Source: Dermacentor variabilis
Taxonomy: Eukaryota; Arthropoda; Arachnida; Ixodida; Ixodidae
Assembly: GCF_050947875.1 (NCBI RefSeq)
Contig: NC_134573.1
Coordinates: 34,845,115-34,909,114, forward strand
Length of the DNA: 64,000 nucleotides
Reading direction: 5' to 3'
The notes under the pieces were generated by a model. That model worked only from the letters and a program-made list of their open reading frames with translations, made no database searches and was not told the DNA's origin. The position numbers and the translations under genes were made by a program. Shown piece by piece: positions 1 to 11,220 of this stretch (its first letter is position 1; each line of letters begins with the position of its first letter).

Positions 1-2058
1 GGCTTCGACAAAAAATCGCGCTGCTTCGGCTGCTGTTCCACGTTGGATAGCACCTGTTTCGTCGTATCGAGTAAGATAATCCGTGACGACGATTATCCAT
101 CTATTTCCGGCAGTAGACGGTGGAAATAGACCTAAAAGGTCCATGCCAATTTGCTCGAATGGTGCTTGCGGTATCTGAACAGCATGCAGCAGTCCAGCTG
201 GCTTGCCGGGTAGGGCTTTGCGGCGCTGGCAATCCAGGCATGTCTGTGTGTAACGTTTCACGATCGACGCAAGTCTCGGCCAATAGTACTTTAGCCTAAT
301 TCTTGCCAATGTGCGGGTGTATCCCAAGTGACCAGCGGTCGGCTCGTTGTGACAGGCATGTAGGACTTCGTCGCGAAACGATGCGGGAATGACGAGTAGG
401 TAGCTGCTGCCACAAGGTGAAAAGTTCTTTTTATACAGAACGTCGTGGCGTAAGCAGAATGAAGGCAGCCCTCTGGCGAATAACCTCGGCACGCTGCTTC
501 TTTTTCCCTCTAAGTAATCAAAAAGAGGAACCAGTTCTGCGTCCTCGCGTTGGTGGCGTGAAACATCGACAGTATCTAGCACACCTAGAAAACCCGTGTC
601 ATCATCGTCGTGGACTGCAGTCTCAACAGGAGACCGAGAGAGGCAGTCGGCGTCGGTGTGTCGTTTCCTTGATTTGTAGACAACAGTGAAGTCGAACTCT
701 TGGAGACGAAGACTCCAGCGCGCAAGCCGACCAGCTGGATCTTTCAAATTAGTCAGCCAGCAAAGTGCATTATGATCACTGACAACGGTGAAACTCCGAC
801 CATACAAATATGGCCGAAATTTCAGGACGACCCACACCAGAGCGAGACATTCTTTTTCTGTAGTGGAGTAGTTAGCCTCCGCCCTGGATAGCGTCCTGCC
901 GGCGTAAGCAATCACTCTTTCGGTGCCGTCCTGCTGCTGTAAAAGCACTGCACCAAGGCCGACTTTACTAGCGTCGGTATGAAGAATCGCAGGAGCGTCG
1001 TCATCAAAGTGTGCGAGCACTGGAGGCGTCTGCAGCCGTTGCCGTAGGTCGTGAAATGGCCGTTGCTGGTCTTCACCCCATACGAAGGGGACATCTTCTC
1101 TGGTAAGATGGGTCAATGACCATGCGATGCGCGAAAATTCCGCAATAAAGCGTCGGTAGTAGGCGCAAAGGCCCAGAAAACGTCGCACGGCCTTTTTATC
1201 TGATGGCGTTGCGAAATTAGCAACGGCAGAGATTTTATCGGGGTTAGGTCGCACACCTTCGCGACTAACAACGTGACCGAGAAATTGAAGTTCTTCAAAG
1301 CCAAAATGGCACTTCTCAGGTTTTAAAGTTAGACCAGCTGAGCGTATTGCTTGAAAGGCCGTCTTTAGTCTCCGTAAGTGTTCCTCGAACGTGACGTAGA
1401 AAAGAACCACGTCGTCGAGGTAGACCAGACAGGTTTGCCATTTGAGGCTTGAGAGTACCGTGTCCATTAGTCGCTGAAACGTTGCTGGCGTAGAACACAA
1501 ACCGAAGGGGAGCACCTGAAATTCATAAAGTCCGTCGGGTGTCACAAAAGCGGTCTTGTCACGGTCTCTCTCATCAACTTCTATTTGCCAGTAGGCGCTT
1601 TTCAAGTCCAACGACGAAAAGTAACGTGCGTTTCGTAGCCTGTCCAGCGAATCATCGATACGCGGTAGCGGATAAGTGTCTTTCTTTGTGATCTGGTTGA
1701 GTTTTCGATAGTCAACGCAGAAGCGCAGTCTGCCGCCCTTCTTTTTCACGAATACAACAGGCGATGCCCAAGGACTCTTAGATGGCCGAATAACTCCGTC
1801 CTCAAGCATGGTCTTCACTTGTGTTTGCATTGCCTCGCGCTCCTTCGATGCCATACGATAAGGATTCTGCCGAATTGGTCTGGGGTCGGCTTCCGTGACA
1901 ATACGGTGCTTAGTGAGCGGCGTCTGGCTAACTTGTGACGTGGATGAGAAGCCGCTCTTAAACTCATCGATGAGCTCAAGGAGGCTGCTGCGTTCGACGG
2001 GCGATAAGGTGGGTCTGATATCAACCACAGAGGCAGGCATAGCCACGGTGAACGTCGC

Positions 2059-2059
<1 letters not shown>
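1..2059 (-). CDS. Ty3/gypsy pol: reverse transcriptase, RNase H, integrase (partial at both ends)
   Basis: Translated on the minus strand, one frame stays open from about 2,059 to the left edge, where it leaves the window. In order it shows the RT (VDYRKLNQ near 1,700; LPFGL near 1,510; YLDD at about 1,411-1,422), the RNase H (HTDASKVGLGAVL near 900-990; TEKECLALVW near 840; SDHNALCW near 760), the integrase HHCC finger (two His near 325-360, CLDCQ near 220-235) and the start of the integrase core (GMDLLG near 140; VVTDYLTRY near 75-95). These are the hallmarks and the domain order of Ty3/gypsy Pol. I found no stop or frameshift, so the copy is fairly young, but its N-terminal side (protease, gag) is lost where a TA microsatellite begins at 2,060. 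The enzyme would copy element RNA and integrate the cDNA. Whether the part beyond the edge is intact is unknown. Confidence 0.93.

Positions 2060-2126
<67 letters not shown>
2060..2126. repeat. (TA)n microsatellite
   Basis: This is an uninterrupted TA dinucleotide run of about 67 bp lying exactly at the break in the gypsy pol frame. The element either recombined here or the run expanded at the junction. Confidence 0.98.
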
Positions 2127-2131
<5 letters not shown>

Positions 2132-2770
2132 TATGGCTTGAGGAAATCACGCTGGCCCCGGCAGTAAAATGAAGAAAAAAGAGCACTGACCAGCCTTTGT
2201 CAAATGCTGGTCCGCCAGCCGAATTTTTACTTGTCTACCTTAGCGGAGTAAAAGATATGCCTAGGCATCTGCAACACATTCCTCTTAGTGTGACCATGAG
2301 GTAACCGACGTGGTCTACGAGGGAGCGACTCCTATACTACTGAGTTTAGGGAGAGAATTTTGGATATAAGCCGTCAGATTTTCCCCCATAATTACTGAAA
2401 ATTGCAAAACTCAACAAGAAAAATCGGCTAGACTGTATCAGGGATGCAGCCGCAGTGGGGTATGTTAAATGTCTTGCGTGTGCTGCACACGGTGTACGGG
2501 CATTATAGGGTAAAGAAATGGCGTAACCGAATATACAAGTTGTAATTATTCAAGCATTAGAAGTACTACATTCTGTACTCAACTGCTACCCTGATTGCTC
2601 TAGCTAGTGGGGGTCTTACGGTCAAATTTTGCATTATCCCTCCGTCATGCTGCCCTGAGTCTCTTCACATCACTTTTGTATATACCCTACGTGTCGAACG
2701 CCTATAGGTACAGAAAAAACCAGCCTCGCAACCCCTGATGAGCCCTGATGATAATGATAATGATGAGTAT
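2127..2770. other. Unassigned, no gene seen
   Basis: AT-balanced sequence with no convincing coding frame. I could not relate it to the gypsy element on the other side of the TA run. Confidence 0.5.
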
Positions 2771-2850
2771 GGTGTGCGTGTGTGTGTCTGTCGACGTGTG
2801 TGTTTGCGTGTTTCTCTCTCCCTCTCTCTCTCTGTGTGTGTGTGTTTGTA
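2771..2850. repeat. Compound GT/TC microsatellite
   Basis: Interrupted GT-rich tract followed by CT-rich and again GT-rich tracts. It lies in the putative intron just downstream (minus strand) of the exon candidate at 2,873-2,953. Confidence 0.9.
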
Positions 2851-2872
2851 TACAAGTTGTGCTTCAGCTTAC

Positions 2873-2953
2873 CGGTTGCGTCCAGGAAGAAGTTGATCGG
2901 GGCCTGCGGGCTCGAATCCTCGATTTTGCTGGAGTGCACCCTGCATGCATGCG
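2873..2953 (-). CDS. Possible internal exon of an unidentified host gene
   Basis: On the minus strand an 81-bp GC-rich block is bounded by a plausible acceptor (pyrimidine-containing stretch, then AACAG) and a good donor (CCG followed by GTAAGC). One frame reads HSSKIEDSSPQAPINFFLD with codons ending mostly in C or G, as expected for a tick coding exon, and there is no stop. I do not recognise the protein. It is on the same strand as the ABCH-like exon 27 kb away, but nothing shows they belong to the same gene. The splice sites could be chance. Confidence 0.3.
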
Positions 2954-3605
2954 CTGTTATTAGAGACAAGGTTTTGTCACGCAGCAGGAAGGTTGCGGGA
3001 GCCGCAGTTGAAGGAGGCTGTGCGACCCTTCGCTGTTTCTTAGGCCCGAGTGGCGTAAGCATGAGTGACGGTGAAACCGATTGTAAGATTTGGAACAGCT
3101 TCTTCGACTACCAGTTGTCCCGACAAGCATTTGTCGTGGTAGACTGCGAACGAGTGCTATGTGTACAATTAGTGCAAACTTTTTTTAGTCCGTTACTGCA
3201 ATCGGACATCCGCGATTGGTCAATACATTTTCGGGCTACTCCCGCTTCGCCTGAATGCCACGTACGCGATAAAAGATCGATAATACTCCGTATGTTGTGA
3301 CGAACACACAGTGATCGTGCATGATCAGACCAAACAAGAGAAAAATAATTATTTCCGATTCCACACCCTTTTCGTCAGTATGGCCCTCGACTGTTCGCAT
3401 GTTTTCGGGCTGGACCCATTTCGCTTTTCTAGCTGTCACGCAACGTCACAAAACCGCGAGTACTCTCCACCAAACACGCAAAATTGTTTTCCAGAATAGA
3501 CGGAGACTGTCCCGTTCCGAAAAGAAGACGATGCCTGCCCACCGATTGCCCTGGCACTGGATACTTTTGGAACTGCCAGGGAGATCGGATTTATTTGGGC
3601 GTAAT
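2954..3605. other. Unassigned, no gene seen
   Basis: Short overlapping open frames on both strands, none with recognisable domains. No repeat structure noticed. Confidence 0.5.
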
Positions 3606-4334
3606 CAGTGGCAGATTTAAGGTAGAGGTGGGGGGCGGTTGGGCGATGGCCCCCTCCCAAAGCCACCAACTAATCCACCCCACCTCCATCGACAGAGTTT
3701 TCGGCACGTGGAATGTTAAAAACCGCCGCGGCGATCAACGCTGTCCGCGTCGAGCAAAGCAACGCTCACTTCTACCTTTTGTTAGACGGAAAATGGCTAA
3801 CGCAACCACCGCCTTTGTGGAAGTGAGATAATCACTTCTTGCCAACCTCCAATTTCGCCCCTTCACAGAAAAGAAGGTCGTTTAAGCTAGCGGGGCCATC
3901 AACGCGGCAGCAAGGAGGGAACATTCCCCTCTCCCTCCTTTACTCAGAAACACACGCTTCCTTACTCCGCACTGCTATGTTAGGAGTCCGCACTGGTATG
4001 AGTCACCGTTCAGCATCAACACACCTGCGAACCGTTCAGTGACATTCGAACTCGCGCCCTCCCTCGCACTGAGTGTGCTTTACTCAAGCTCCAAAGGAGG
4101 GCGGCACAAGTCACCTTCAGCTTTCCTTCAGCGGCTGGTATAAAACAAATTGGTGGCAACCGACTCGCGTAGCGCGAAGCGACAAACGCGTAAGCTTTTC
4201 CAGTTTTTGATATTATTATTTCTTGTATATGGAATAAAGGCGGTAATGTATATGCAGTGTCTTTGTAAATCACTTAACAAAGTTTCAACGCAATGAAAGC
4301 CAAAATTCACATTTATCAGACGTGCTCAAAGCGC

Positions 4335-4350
4335 GTCCACGTTTGTGGAC
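4335..4350. repeat. Near-palindrome GTCCACGTTTGTGGAC, left copy
   Basis: A 16-bp near-perfect palindrome at the upstream side of the piggyBac remnant. A one-base variant occurs at 5,408-5,423 on the other side. Confidence 0.7.
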
Positions 4351-5400
4351 AGAAGTTGTGAACGTAGAGCACTCGGTGACCCGTTTGTGAACGTATGCTG
4401 TGGGTTTGTGGATACGGTGCGTCTTTTTCCGTGTTTCGCAGCACGTTATCTCGCGGATGTTGTTTCAACCTCCCCAGATGGGTTAGTGCTTGATTTCTTA
4501 ATATACACTGGGAAAGGCATCGCTGATGACATGAAAGCCAGGGGCCTAGGCGCAGCACTGTTAATACAGCTTGTGGAGACAAGTGCGCAGAAGTCACATA
4601 CTTTCAGGAATAATATATTTTAACGCATTGAAGATACTTGATTGCTTACTCCGAAAAAAAAAGTTCATGCCTGGAAGAGTAAATCACCGAGGGCGCTGCT
4701 GTAAACCTTGTCAATGAACAGTAAAGTAAGCCGTGGATAATCGACCTCCCCCGCGTGTGAGAACAGAAATCTGTGTCTGGTCAAATGGAAAGGTAAGAAA
4801 GGCGTAAATTCCTTTTCCAGCGCTGTTGGAGGAGACCCTATGCCTTCGTGCAAGTGCTGAATGAAGGATGAAACGAAAAAATAAATTATTGCCGCACCTT
4901 GGAAATATATTGAAATGTAACCAATCGATCATGAGAGTGGACCTGGTCGACGGGTACATTTCATATGGTAGGACGAAGTTCAACTCTAGCAAATGGGCTG
5001 TTAGGATCCTTACACTTCTTTTTTTCCAGATTGCTGTTTGCAATGGGTGGGTTAGATACCGTCGCGACGCAGCAGCGTTGCACCTACAACAAAAAAAAAA
5101 AGGTGCGATCTCTCCTGTCTTTCAAGCAGGATGCAGCCGAACCATTAACCAGATCTAACCCAAATGGTAGCAGGGAATAAAGGCACGAAAGTACACCAGA
5201 TGCTTCCAGACCAGCCTAGCTGCCTGACGGCGGCACGAGAAAATGGTTTTGGCCACTTCCCAGAATTTTGTAAAATTGAAAATGCAATACGATGCAGTAA
5301 CAGATATTGCAAAGAAAAGTCGAGAGTTTTGCGCATGAAATGCAATGTTTTCTTGTGCCTGCAAGAGTAAAATTGTTTCTTTTATTTTTGTCATGGTCCC
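4345..5400 (+). pseudogene. piggyBac-type (PGBD-like) transposase remnant
   Basis: Three separate blocks on the plus strand match the order of a piggyBac DDE transposase. First, near 4,470-4,620, the core piece DGLVLDFLIYTGKG is followed by the decayed NIF of the usual DNFFTS. Second, near 4,930-5,090, comes VDLVDGY, then SSKWAVRIL and a hydrophobic run ending NGWVRYRRD, the usual helix-rich region after the catalytic core. Third, at about 5,230-5,395, comes the C-terminal cysteine-rich finger (HFPEF, RCSNRYCK, KCNVFLCL, NCFF). Stops, frame changes and missing segments between blocks make it a pseudogene. Its function would have been cut-and-paste transposition at TTAA sites. I could not locate its terminal repeats with confidence. 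Confidence 0.75.
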
Positions 5401-5407
5401 AACTAAC

Positions 5408-5423
5408 GTCCATGTTTGTGGAC
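5408..5423. repeat. Near-palindrome GTCCATGTTTGTGGAC, right copy
   Basis: Partner of the motif at 4,335-4,350. Their placement just outside the first and last transposase blocks suggests subterminal motifs of the piggyBac element, but this is inference. Confidence 0.6.
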
Positions 5424-5815
5424 ACTCATTTGTATCGTTTGAAAATGAAAATATTTTCACAATCTTTTTCTCTGCACTTCAGAAACCATTTGAAATGAAA
5501 TGTTGAAAATGTTTGTTTTCTTGTCTACATACTTTTCGGTAGTGAATAGGTTAAGTGCGATTTGGTACCTTACTTTTCTATCTCCGTACAGTTTTTAGTG
5601 CTATTACGAGGTTTGACCATGCTAGCCGTTGTCAATAGTTTTCAATCTCGTCACATGGTTATCTGCAAGGTGTCAATGAAAAAACACTAAGCGATGCAAT
5701 TGAAAATAAATCATGACCATTTGATCACAGACGTGTGGTTATTTGTGCAACCCCTCCTCCAACTGCATTAAGAAACCGCCCGCCTCCTCAAAGTAGGCAC
5801 GTGGATCCGCCCCTG

Positions 5816-6658
5816 AGCATAATAAAATATTCCGCAGAGAAACTTAAGGCTGCTTACGTAAGGGGATGCGGAAGCATTGCATTCGCTTTGGTGAAATATT
5901 TTCGCTTAGGTATTCATCCGCATGTCGTCGTGCACACTGTAAGCTTCCGCTGCGTTCCTTTTGAGACATGATGAAGGTGGTACAGCTCATTTCATACACT
6001 CATGATTTGGCCTCGACAGCGTAGTTGTTGATTCCTCTCGCATATGTGGCTCCTACTCACTGTAGGGTATCGGCCAAGAAATGGATTCACGGAGCGCAGC
6101 GGTGCCATTTCGTATTGAAAGATAGCGCGTGATAGAAAACGGTGACGCACACGCCATCAATGGTGTTGCGTGAACTTTTGCAGATAGGCAGATGCTGCGT
6201 CGTGTATGACACTGAGATGTCAGTCGGAGCATTTCTTGATGCGATTTTACTGTTTTCCCCATCGGCCATTTTTTGGTACCAAGCGTTGGTCACGCGGCCG
6301 CCGAATTTTTGCGAAATGGGGCATCTAATGCTTGCGCATCAATCTTTTTTACGTGACAGTATAACGTTGTCGAACCCTTTCGGCACGTATACGCACTTTG
6401 CGAAGTATTCTTCGCTGAAGATCTGTTTTAGCGGCGTGTTTAACCTTCCCTTGCAAGCTGTCGTGATTTTCGATCAGCAACCGCAAGCTAAACAAGGGGA
6501 AGCGGGTCAATCGCGTAAGCCACCCTGCCCTCCTCATCCGACTGTCTGCCGTCACTGCGCTAGCTCGGCCCAGCCGAAACCCTCTCCCCTTCTGCATGCT
6601 CCTCGACCCTTGTTAGCCAGTTAATCAGATAAGAAAAGGCTGTCAAGGTACACTCTAA
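5816..6658. other. Unassigned, no gene seen
   Basis: Moderately GC-balanced sequence. The longest plus frame (6,142-6,624) has no recognisable domain and ends in low-complexity Pro/Ser codons. Confidence 0.5.
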
Positions 6659-6845
6659 GAACAGTTTACACCCTTTGGCGCACCCCTTCTGCCACACAAC
6701 GATAATCGTCATCTGCCTTGATGCGTTTCCTTTCTTTAACGCTGCGAGCCCGGAACTTTCCAGTAACGAACGGCCCGCGCGTTGTCAGCATTGAACAGTT
6801 TACACCCTTTGGAGTGCCCCTTCTGATAACTCGCGTGCCGTTCGT
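6659..6845. repeat. Unclassified repeat with duplicated 33-mer and 23-bp hairpin
   Basis: GAACAGTTTACACCCTTTGG plus 13 further bases occurs at 6,659-6,691 and 6,793-6,825. Around the second copy, 6,766-6,788 and 6,823-6,845 are inverted repeats matching at 19 of 23 positions. It looks like a small repeat unit inserted at the 3' side of a CR1 fragment. Confidence 0.6.
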
Positions 6846-6854
6846 GCTTTACGC

Positions 6855-7135
6855 TATACTAAAAATGACAAAAGAGCTATGTCGCGACGATCCTTTAGCA
6901 ACTGAAGTGAAAGGTGGAGCTTTATTTATAGAACAGTAGTCATAATTCCGGAAAATGAAACGTGCGGCTCTATAGTGGATTGATTCCAGCATGCTAATTA
7001 AGTAATTTTGGTGGGTAGACCAGACCGGAACGGCGAACTCAAGTCGTGGGCGAACGAATGTTTGAAATGCCAGTTTGCGGATAAGTGAAGATGAGGTTGC
7101 ACGGTTGTGTCGTAGGTAACCCAGCGATCGAGAAG
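6855..7135 (-). pseudogene. CR1-type LINE reverse transcriptase fragment (C-terminal end)
   Basis: The minus strand reads LGYLRHN, then FVRPRLEFAVPVW, then IHYRAARFIFRNY. This is the conserved post-catalytic segment of CR1/Jockey-group reverse transcriptases (consensus of the type LVRPxLEYAxxVW and iQrxAARFI). Only about 280 bp remain. Sequence on the upstream (higher coordinate) side is unrelated, so the fragment is truncated at both ends. Confidence 0.75.
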
Positions 7136-7891
7136 CACTGGCTCAGACGGTGGTAATCTGAGAAGTCCATACAGAAGTACTGCGGAAATGATCCTTGAGG
7201 ATATCGTTGGTCAGCAGGCTAAACTTCTGGAGTGCTTAGAGTGGTTACAGGAAAGCTGCTTGCAGAAAGAAACGGCCTGGTGAACGCTACTGGAGGAAAT
7301 GTTCCCGATTAAGTAGGGGCGGTGAGAAGACTCAAAATTCTAAATACGCATTGAGCAGTCTTCGCTATTCGACTCATATTTGATTACAAAATAAATTGTT
7401 CGAAGTAGTCGAATATACTTTACTTTAAAATGTAAACGATAAAACTTATTGGAGCCTACAGCGTGAAACAGAGGTGCATCTGCTGATTATTCCGATTCAT
7501 ACTGCGCACAGGCACTATTTGCTGAGCGGCCCCATGGAGCAAGCAACGTCTGCTCAGTAATTTCCATTAATTCGATAAGTCTGATCAGGTAGCCCACGAA
7601 TAAGGTTTCTAGATCTGAGGAAATAAATAATAATTAAACAATCTCACAATGTTTATATTTACTTAAAGGGCCCTGAACCACCTTTCTTTGAAGCCTTAAA
7701 AGTACCGTGGAGGCGAGTATCGTGAATATGTTACGAAAATAACTTTTTACACTAGGAGCGCCCCCCCCCCCCCCCCATATTTATCTTTTCCGTTTCTCCT
7801 GCACGCTCTCCATTCCGAAGAAGCGGCGCCGCGCCGTTTGTGAGTGGTTCTTCGCAGGGAGTTCCGCACGATTAGATCTGGTGAAATTCAG
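7136..7891. other. Unassigned, includes a C16 tract
   Basis: No gene seen. A run of 16 C lies at 7,761-7,776. AAAGGGCCCTGAACCACC near 7,665 looks like a piece of a dispersed repeat that I recall from tick genomes, without being able to check it. Confidence 0.4.
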
Positions 7892-8527
7892 CGCGATAGC
7901 GTTAAGGGCCCCGTGTCGCAGAAGATCCGGCATCGGCGTCCCGCGTGTTTAGAAAAAGTTTATTCCAACAAAAACGATACGAACACCAAGTCACAATTAC
8001 GGGACAATTCCATCAAGACGATAACATCTACAAAGTACGAAGCATTGTATACATGGCACGTTAAGAGGTGTACGAGTCCACACTCGCTAACCTAGAACCA
8101 CATAGACCCACGCAAACGCACAGTTACACGCGTCCGGCATCGGACGTCGCTTCGGCAAAACTAGATATCGAACCAAATTCCGAACCACGCATACCCAACC
8201 ACTGTTCTACCCCCAAAGTTGCTCACACCTTGTCTTCCATTCTTTACAAAATTATTCCTCAGAATTTTCAAAACAGCCCACAAGACATACCTAATGAAAA
8301 AAAAATCGACAGCGCTTATCTTTTATGTTGGCTCTTCTTAGACTGAAATATAAAAAGTGAAAAACAATAACAGGACAGCAAATCACGCAAGAGGCCGCGT
8401 TTCTGCCAGAAGGCTTGCTTTCGTGCATAGCGTTCGCCGCCAGTGTTTCCCGGTAAACGTTACGGTTACGTAAGCTGCAGTTGCCGAGAAGCATGAAAAG
8501 CACACGGGGTCTTTGAATGCTATCGCG
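7892..8527. repeat. Unclassified dispersed repeat with inverted ends
   Basis: The left side (CGCGATAGCGTTAAGGGC, 7,892 onward) and the reverse complement of the right side (CGCGATAGCATTCAAAGA, ending at 8,527) are similar, both followed by CCCCGTG. This gives an element of about 640 bp with imperfect terminal inverted repeats and no coding capacity. A non-autonomous DNA transposon is likely. Confidence 0.5.
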
Positions 8528-9101
8528 TTCCAATGTTCAAGGCGAAGCTTAAGCGTCCCCCAAATTTTTCTTGCGAAATCTTGCCTCTAAATGTGCCTTT
8601 GCCGTTAATATGCTACAGTGCTACGGAGGAGGTCACGCTTTGTACCGTTTTCACCTAGGGGCGCGGCACTACCAGTCAGCGGATAAGCTACGGATAAGTT
8701 CGCTCCGTAATAAGCTCTCTCTCCACTCATTTTTCGTGGCGCCGCGTCAAAGCGCTTTTCTATCTGGGAAGTCACTGGTTCGAATTGCGTAATCGATATA
8801 CTTTCTTTATCCTTTAGTGTTTCTGCATTATTATCTCCTTTCCCCCTTTTTTTCTTCAGTACATGTTCTTCTCCCATGCTTCACTACCAATCCTAGCCTA
8901 CACGTAGGGTTCCCGCGAAGGGGAGCAACCGACCCGGCTCCAAGAGTGAGGAAGGCGGAGGCGGCTTAGGCTTAGGTAGATGCTGCTTCAGCAGCCGCAG
9001 GCCAATTAATAGTGACACGTTGTTACAGCGAATTATTTTCCTTGTAAAAAGTTAATTTCCATATTATGCTGCAGTTCGTGGTCGGGCGGCGCATACGCAG
9101 G
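8528..9101. other. Unassigned; possible decayed tRNA-like SINE
   Basis: GGTTCGAATTGC at 8,777-8,788 resembles a Pol III B box, but no matching A box was found, so a SINE is only a possibility. The rest shows nothing recognisable. Confidence 0.3.
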
Positions 9102-9105
9102 GCGT

Positions 9106-11220
9106 TGTTGCGCCCGGCGGCCCTTCTGAGCGGGGGATGCCACCCCGGCGACATGCAGTTGTCAGGCCTCATCGTTCCCTTCAAGGCGGCTCGCTTGTGG
9201 TGTCCGGCGGCCCCTCAGAGCGGGAGATGCCACCCCGGCGACATGCAGTTGCCAGGCCTCATCGTTCCCTTCAAGGCGGCTCGCTTATGGTGTCCGGCGG
9301 CCCCTCAGAGCGGGAGATGCCACCCCGGCGACATGCAGTTGTCAGGCCTCATCGTTCCCTTCAAGGCGGCTGGCTCGGTTGTGGTGTCCGGCGGCCCTTC
9401 AGAGCGGGAGATGCCACCCCGGCGACATGCAGTTGTCAGGCCTCATCGTTCCCTTCAAGGCGGCTCGCTTGTGGTGTTCGGCGGCCCCTCAGAGCGGGAG
9501 ATGCCACCCCGGCGACGTGCAGTTGTCAGGGCTCATCGTTCCCTTCAAGGCGGCTGGCTCGGTTGTGGTGTCCGGCGGCCCCTCAGAGCGGGAGATGCCA
9601 CCCCGGCGACATGCAGTTGCCAGGCCTCATCGTTCCCTTCAAGTCGGCTCGCTTGTGGTGTCCGGCGGCCCCTCAGAGCGGGAGATGCCACCCCGGCGAC
9701 ATGCAGTTGTCGGGCCTCATCGTTCCCTTCAAGGCGGCTGGCTCGGTTGTGGCGTCCGGTGGCCCTTCAGAGCGGGAGATGCCACCCCGGCGACATGCAG
9801 TTGTCAGGCCTCATCGTTCCCTTCAAGGCGGCTGGCTCGGTTGTGCTGTCCGGCGGCCCTTCAGAGCGGGAGATGCCACCCCGGCGACATGCAGTTGTCA
9901 GGCCTCATCGTTCCCTTCAAGGCGGCTGGCTCGGTTGTGGTGTCCGGTGGCCCTTCAGAGCGGGAGATGCCACCCCGGCGACATGCAGTTGTCAGGCCTC
10001 ATCAATCCCTTCAAGTTAGCTCGCTTGTCATGTCAGGCGGCCCTTCAGAGCGGGAGCTGCCACCCCGGCGACATGCAGTTGTCAGGCTTTATCATTCCCT
10101 TCAAGGCCGCGCGCTTGTGGTGTCCGGCGGCCCTTCAGAGCGGGAGATGCCACCCCGGCGACATGCAGTTGTCAGGCCTCATCGTTCCCTTCAAGGTGGC
10201 TGGCTCGGTTGTGGTGTCCGACGGTCCTTCAGAGCGGGAGATGCCACCCCGGCGACATGCAGTTGTCAGGCCTCATCGTTCCCTCCAAGGCGGCTGGCTC
10301 GGTTGTGGTGTCCGGCGGCCCTTCAGAGCGGGAGATGCCACCCCGGCGACATGCAGTTGTCAGGCCTCATCGTTCCCTTCAAGGCGGCTGGCTCGGTTGT
10401 GGTGTCCGGCGGCCCTTCAGAGCGGGAGATGCCACCCCGGTGACATGCGGTTGTCAGGCCTCATCAATCTCTTCAAGTTGGCTCGCTTGTCATGTCAGGT
10501 GGCCCTTCAGAGTGGGAGCTGCCACCCCGGCGACATGCAGTTGTCAGGCTTCATAATTCCCTTCAAGGCCGCGCGCTTGTCGTGTCCGGCGGACCCTCAG
10601 AGCGGGAGATGCCACCCCGGCGACATGTAGTTGTCAGGCCTCATCGTTCCCTTCAAGGCGGCTGGCTCGGTTGTGGTGTCCGGCGGTCCCTCAGAGCGGG
10701 AGATGCCACCCCGGCGACATGCAGCTGTCAGGCCTCATCGTTCCCTTCAAGGCGGCTGGCTCGGTTGTGGTGTTCGGCGGCCCTTCAGAGCGGGAGATGC
10801 CACCCCGGCGACATGCAGTTGTCAGGCCTCATCGTTCCCTTCAAGGCGGCTGGCTCGGTTGTGGTGTCCGGCGGCCCTTCAGAGCGGGAGATGCCACCCC
10901 GGCGACATGCAGTTGTCAGGCCTCATCAATCCCTTCAAGTTGGCTCGCTTGTCATGTCAGGCGGCCCTTCAGAGCGGGAGCTGCCACCCCGGCGACATGC
11001 AGTTGTCAGGCTTCATCATTCCCTTCAAGGCCGCACGCTTGTGGTGTCCGGCGGCCCCTCAGAGCGGGAGATGCCACCCCGGCGACATGCAGTTGTCAGG
11101 CCTCATCGTTCCCTTCAAGGTGGCTGGCTCGGTTGTGGTGTCCGACGGTCCTTCAGAGCGGGAGATGCCACCCCGGCGACATGCTTTTGTCAGGCCTCAT
11201 CGTTCCCTTCAAGGCAACTC
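9106..11220 (+). repeat. 23-copy 90/94-bp minisatellite inside the LTR
   Basis: The anchor (A or C)TGCCACCCC recurs 23 times between 9,137 and 11,165 at spacings of exactly 90 or 94 bp. The two lengths differ by four bases in the spacer (GCGGCTCGCTTG versus GCGGCTGGCTCGGTTG). A single diverged copy of the unit is found in the right-hand LTR, so the array grew from LTR sequence. Confidence 0.97.
9967..11187 (+). repeat. 462-bp higher-order repeat (five monomers)
   Basis: Variant monomers with ATCAATC..AAGTT (starting 9,967; 10,429; 10,891) and those beginning CTGCC (10,057; 10,519; 10,981) each recur every 462 bp, which equals three 94-bp plus two 90-bp units. About two and a half copies are present. 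Confidence 0.9.

Larger units (their letters stand above)
3606..5815. mobile_element. Decayed hAT-like element or hAT-type ends
   Basis: The left end starts CAGTGGCAGATTTAAG and the right end finishes in the reverse complement of CAGGGGCGGATCCACG, an 11/16 match with the typical hAT CAGNGGCGGAT form. The adjacent 8-mers (GGCGTAAT at 3,598-3,605 and AGCATAAT at 5,816-5,823) agree at six positions, as an old 8-bp target duplication might. No hAT transposase is left inside. A piggyBac remnant occupies the middle. Two unrelated hAT ends by chance is the main alternative. Confidence 0.42.

Noticed and set aside
1815..2186. Open frames across the TA run
   Set aside because: IYIY translation of a microsatellite, out of frame with the real gypsy pol.
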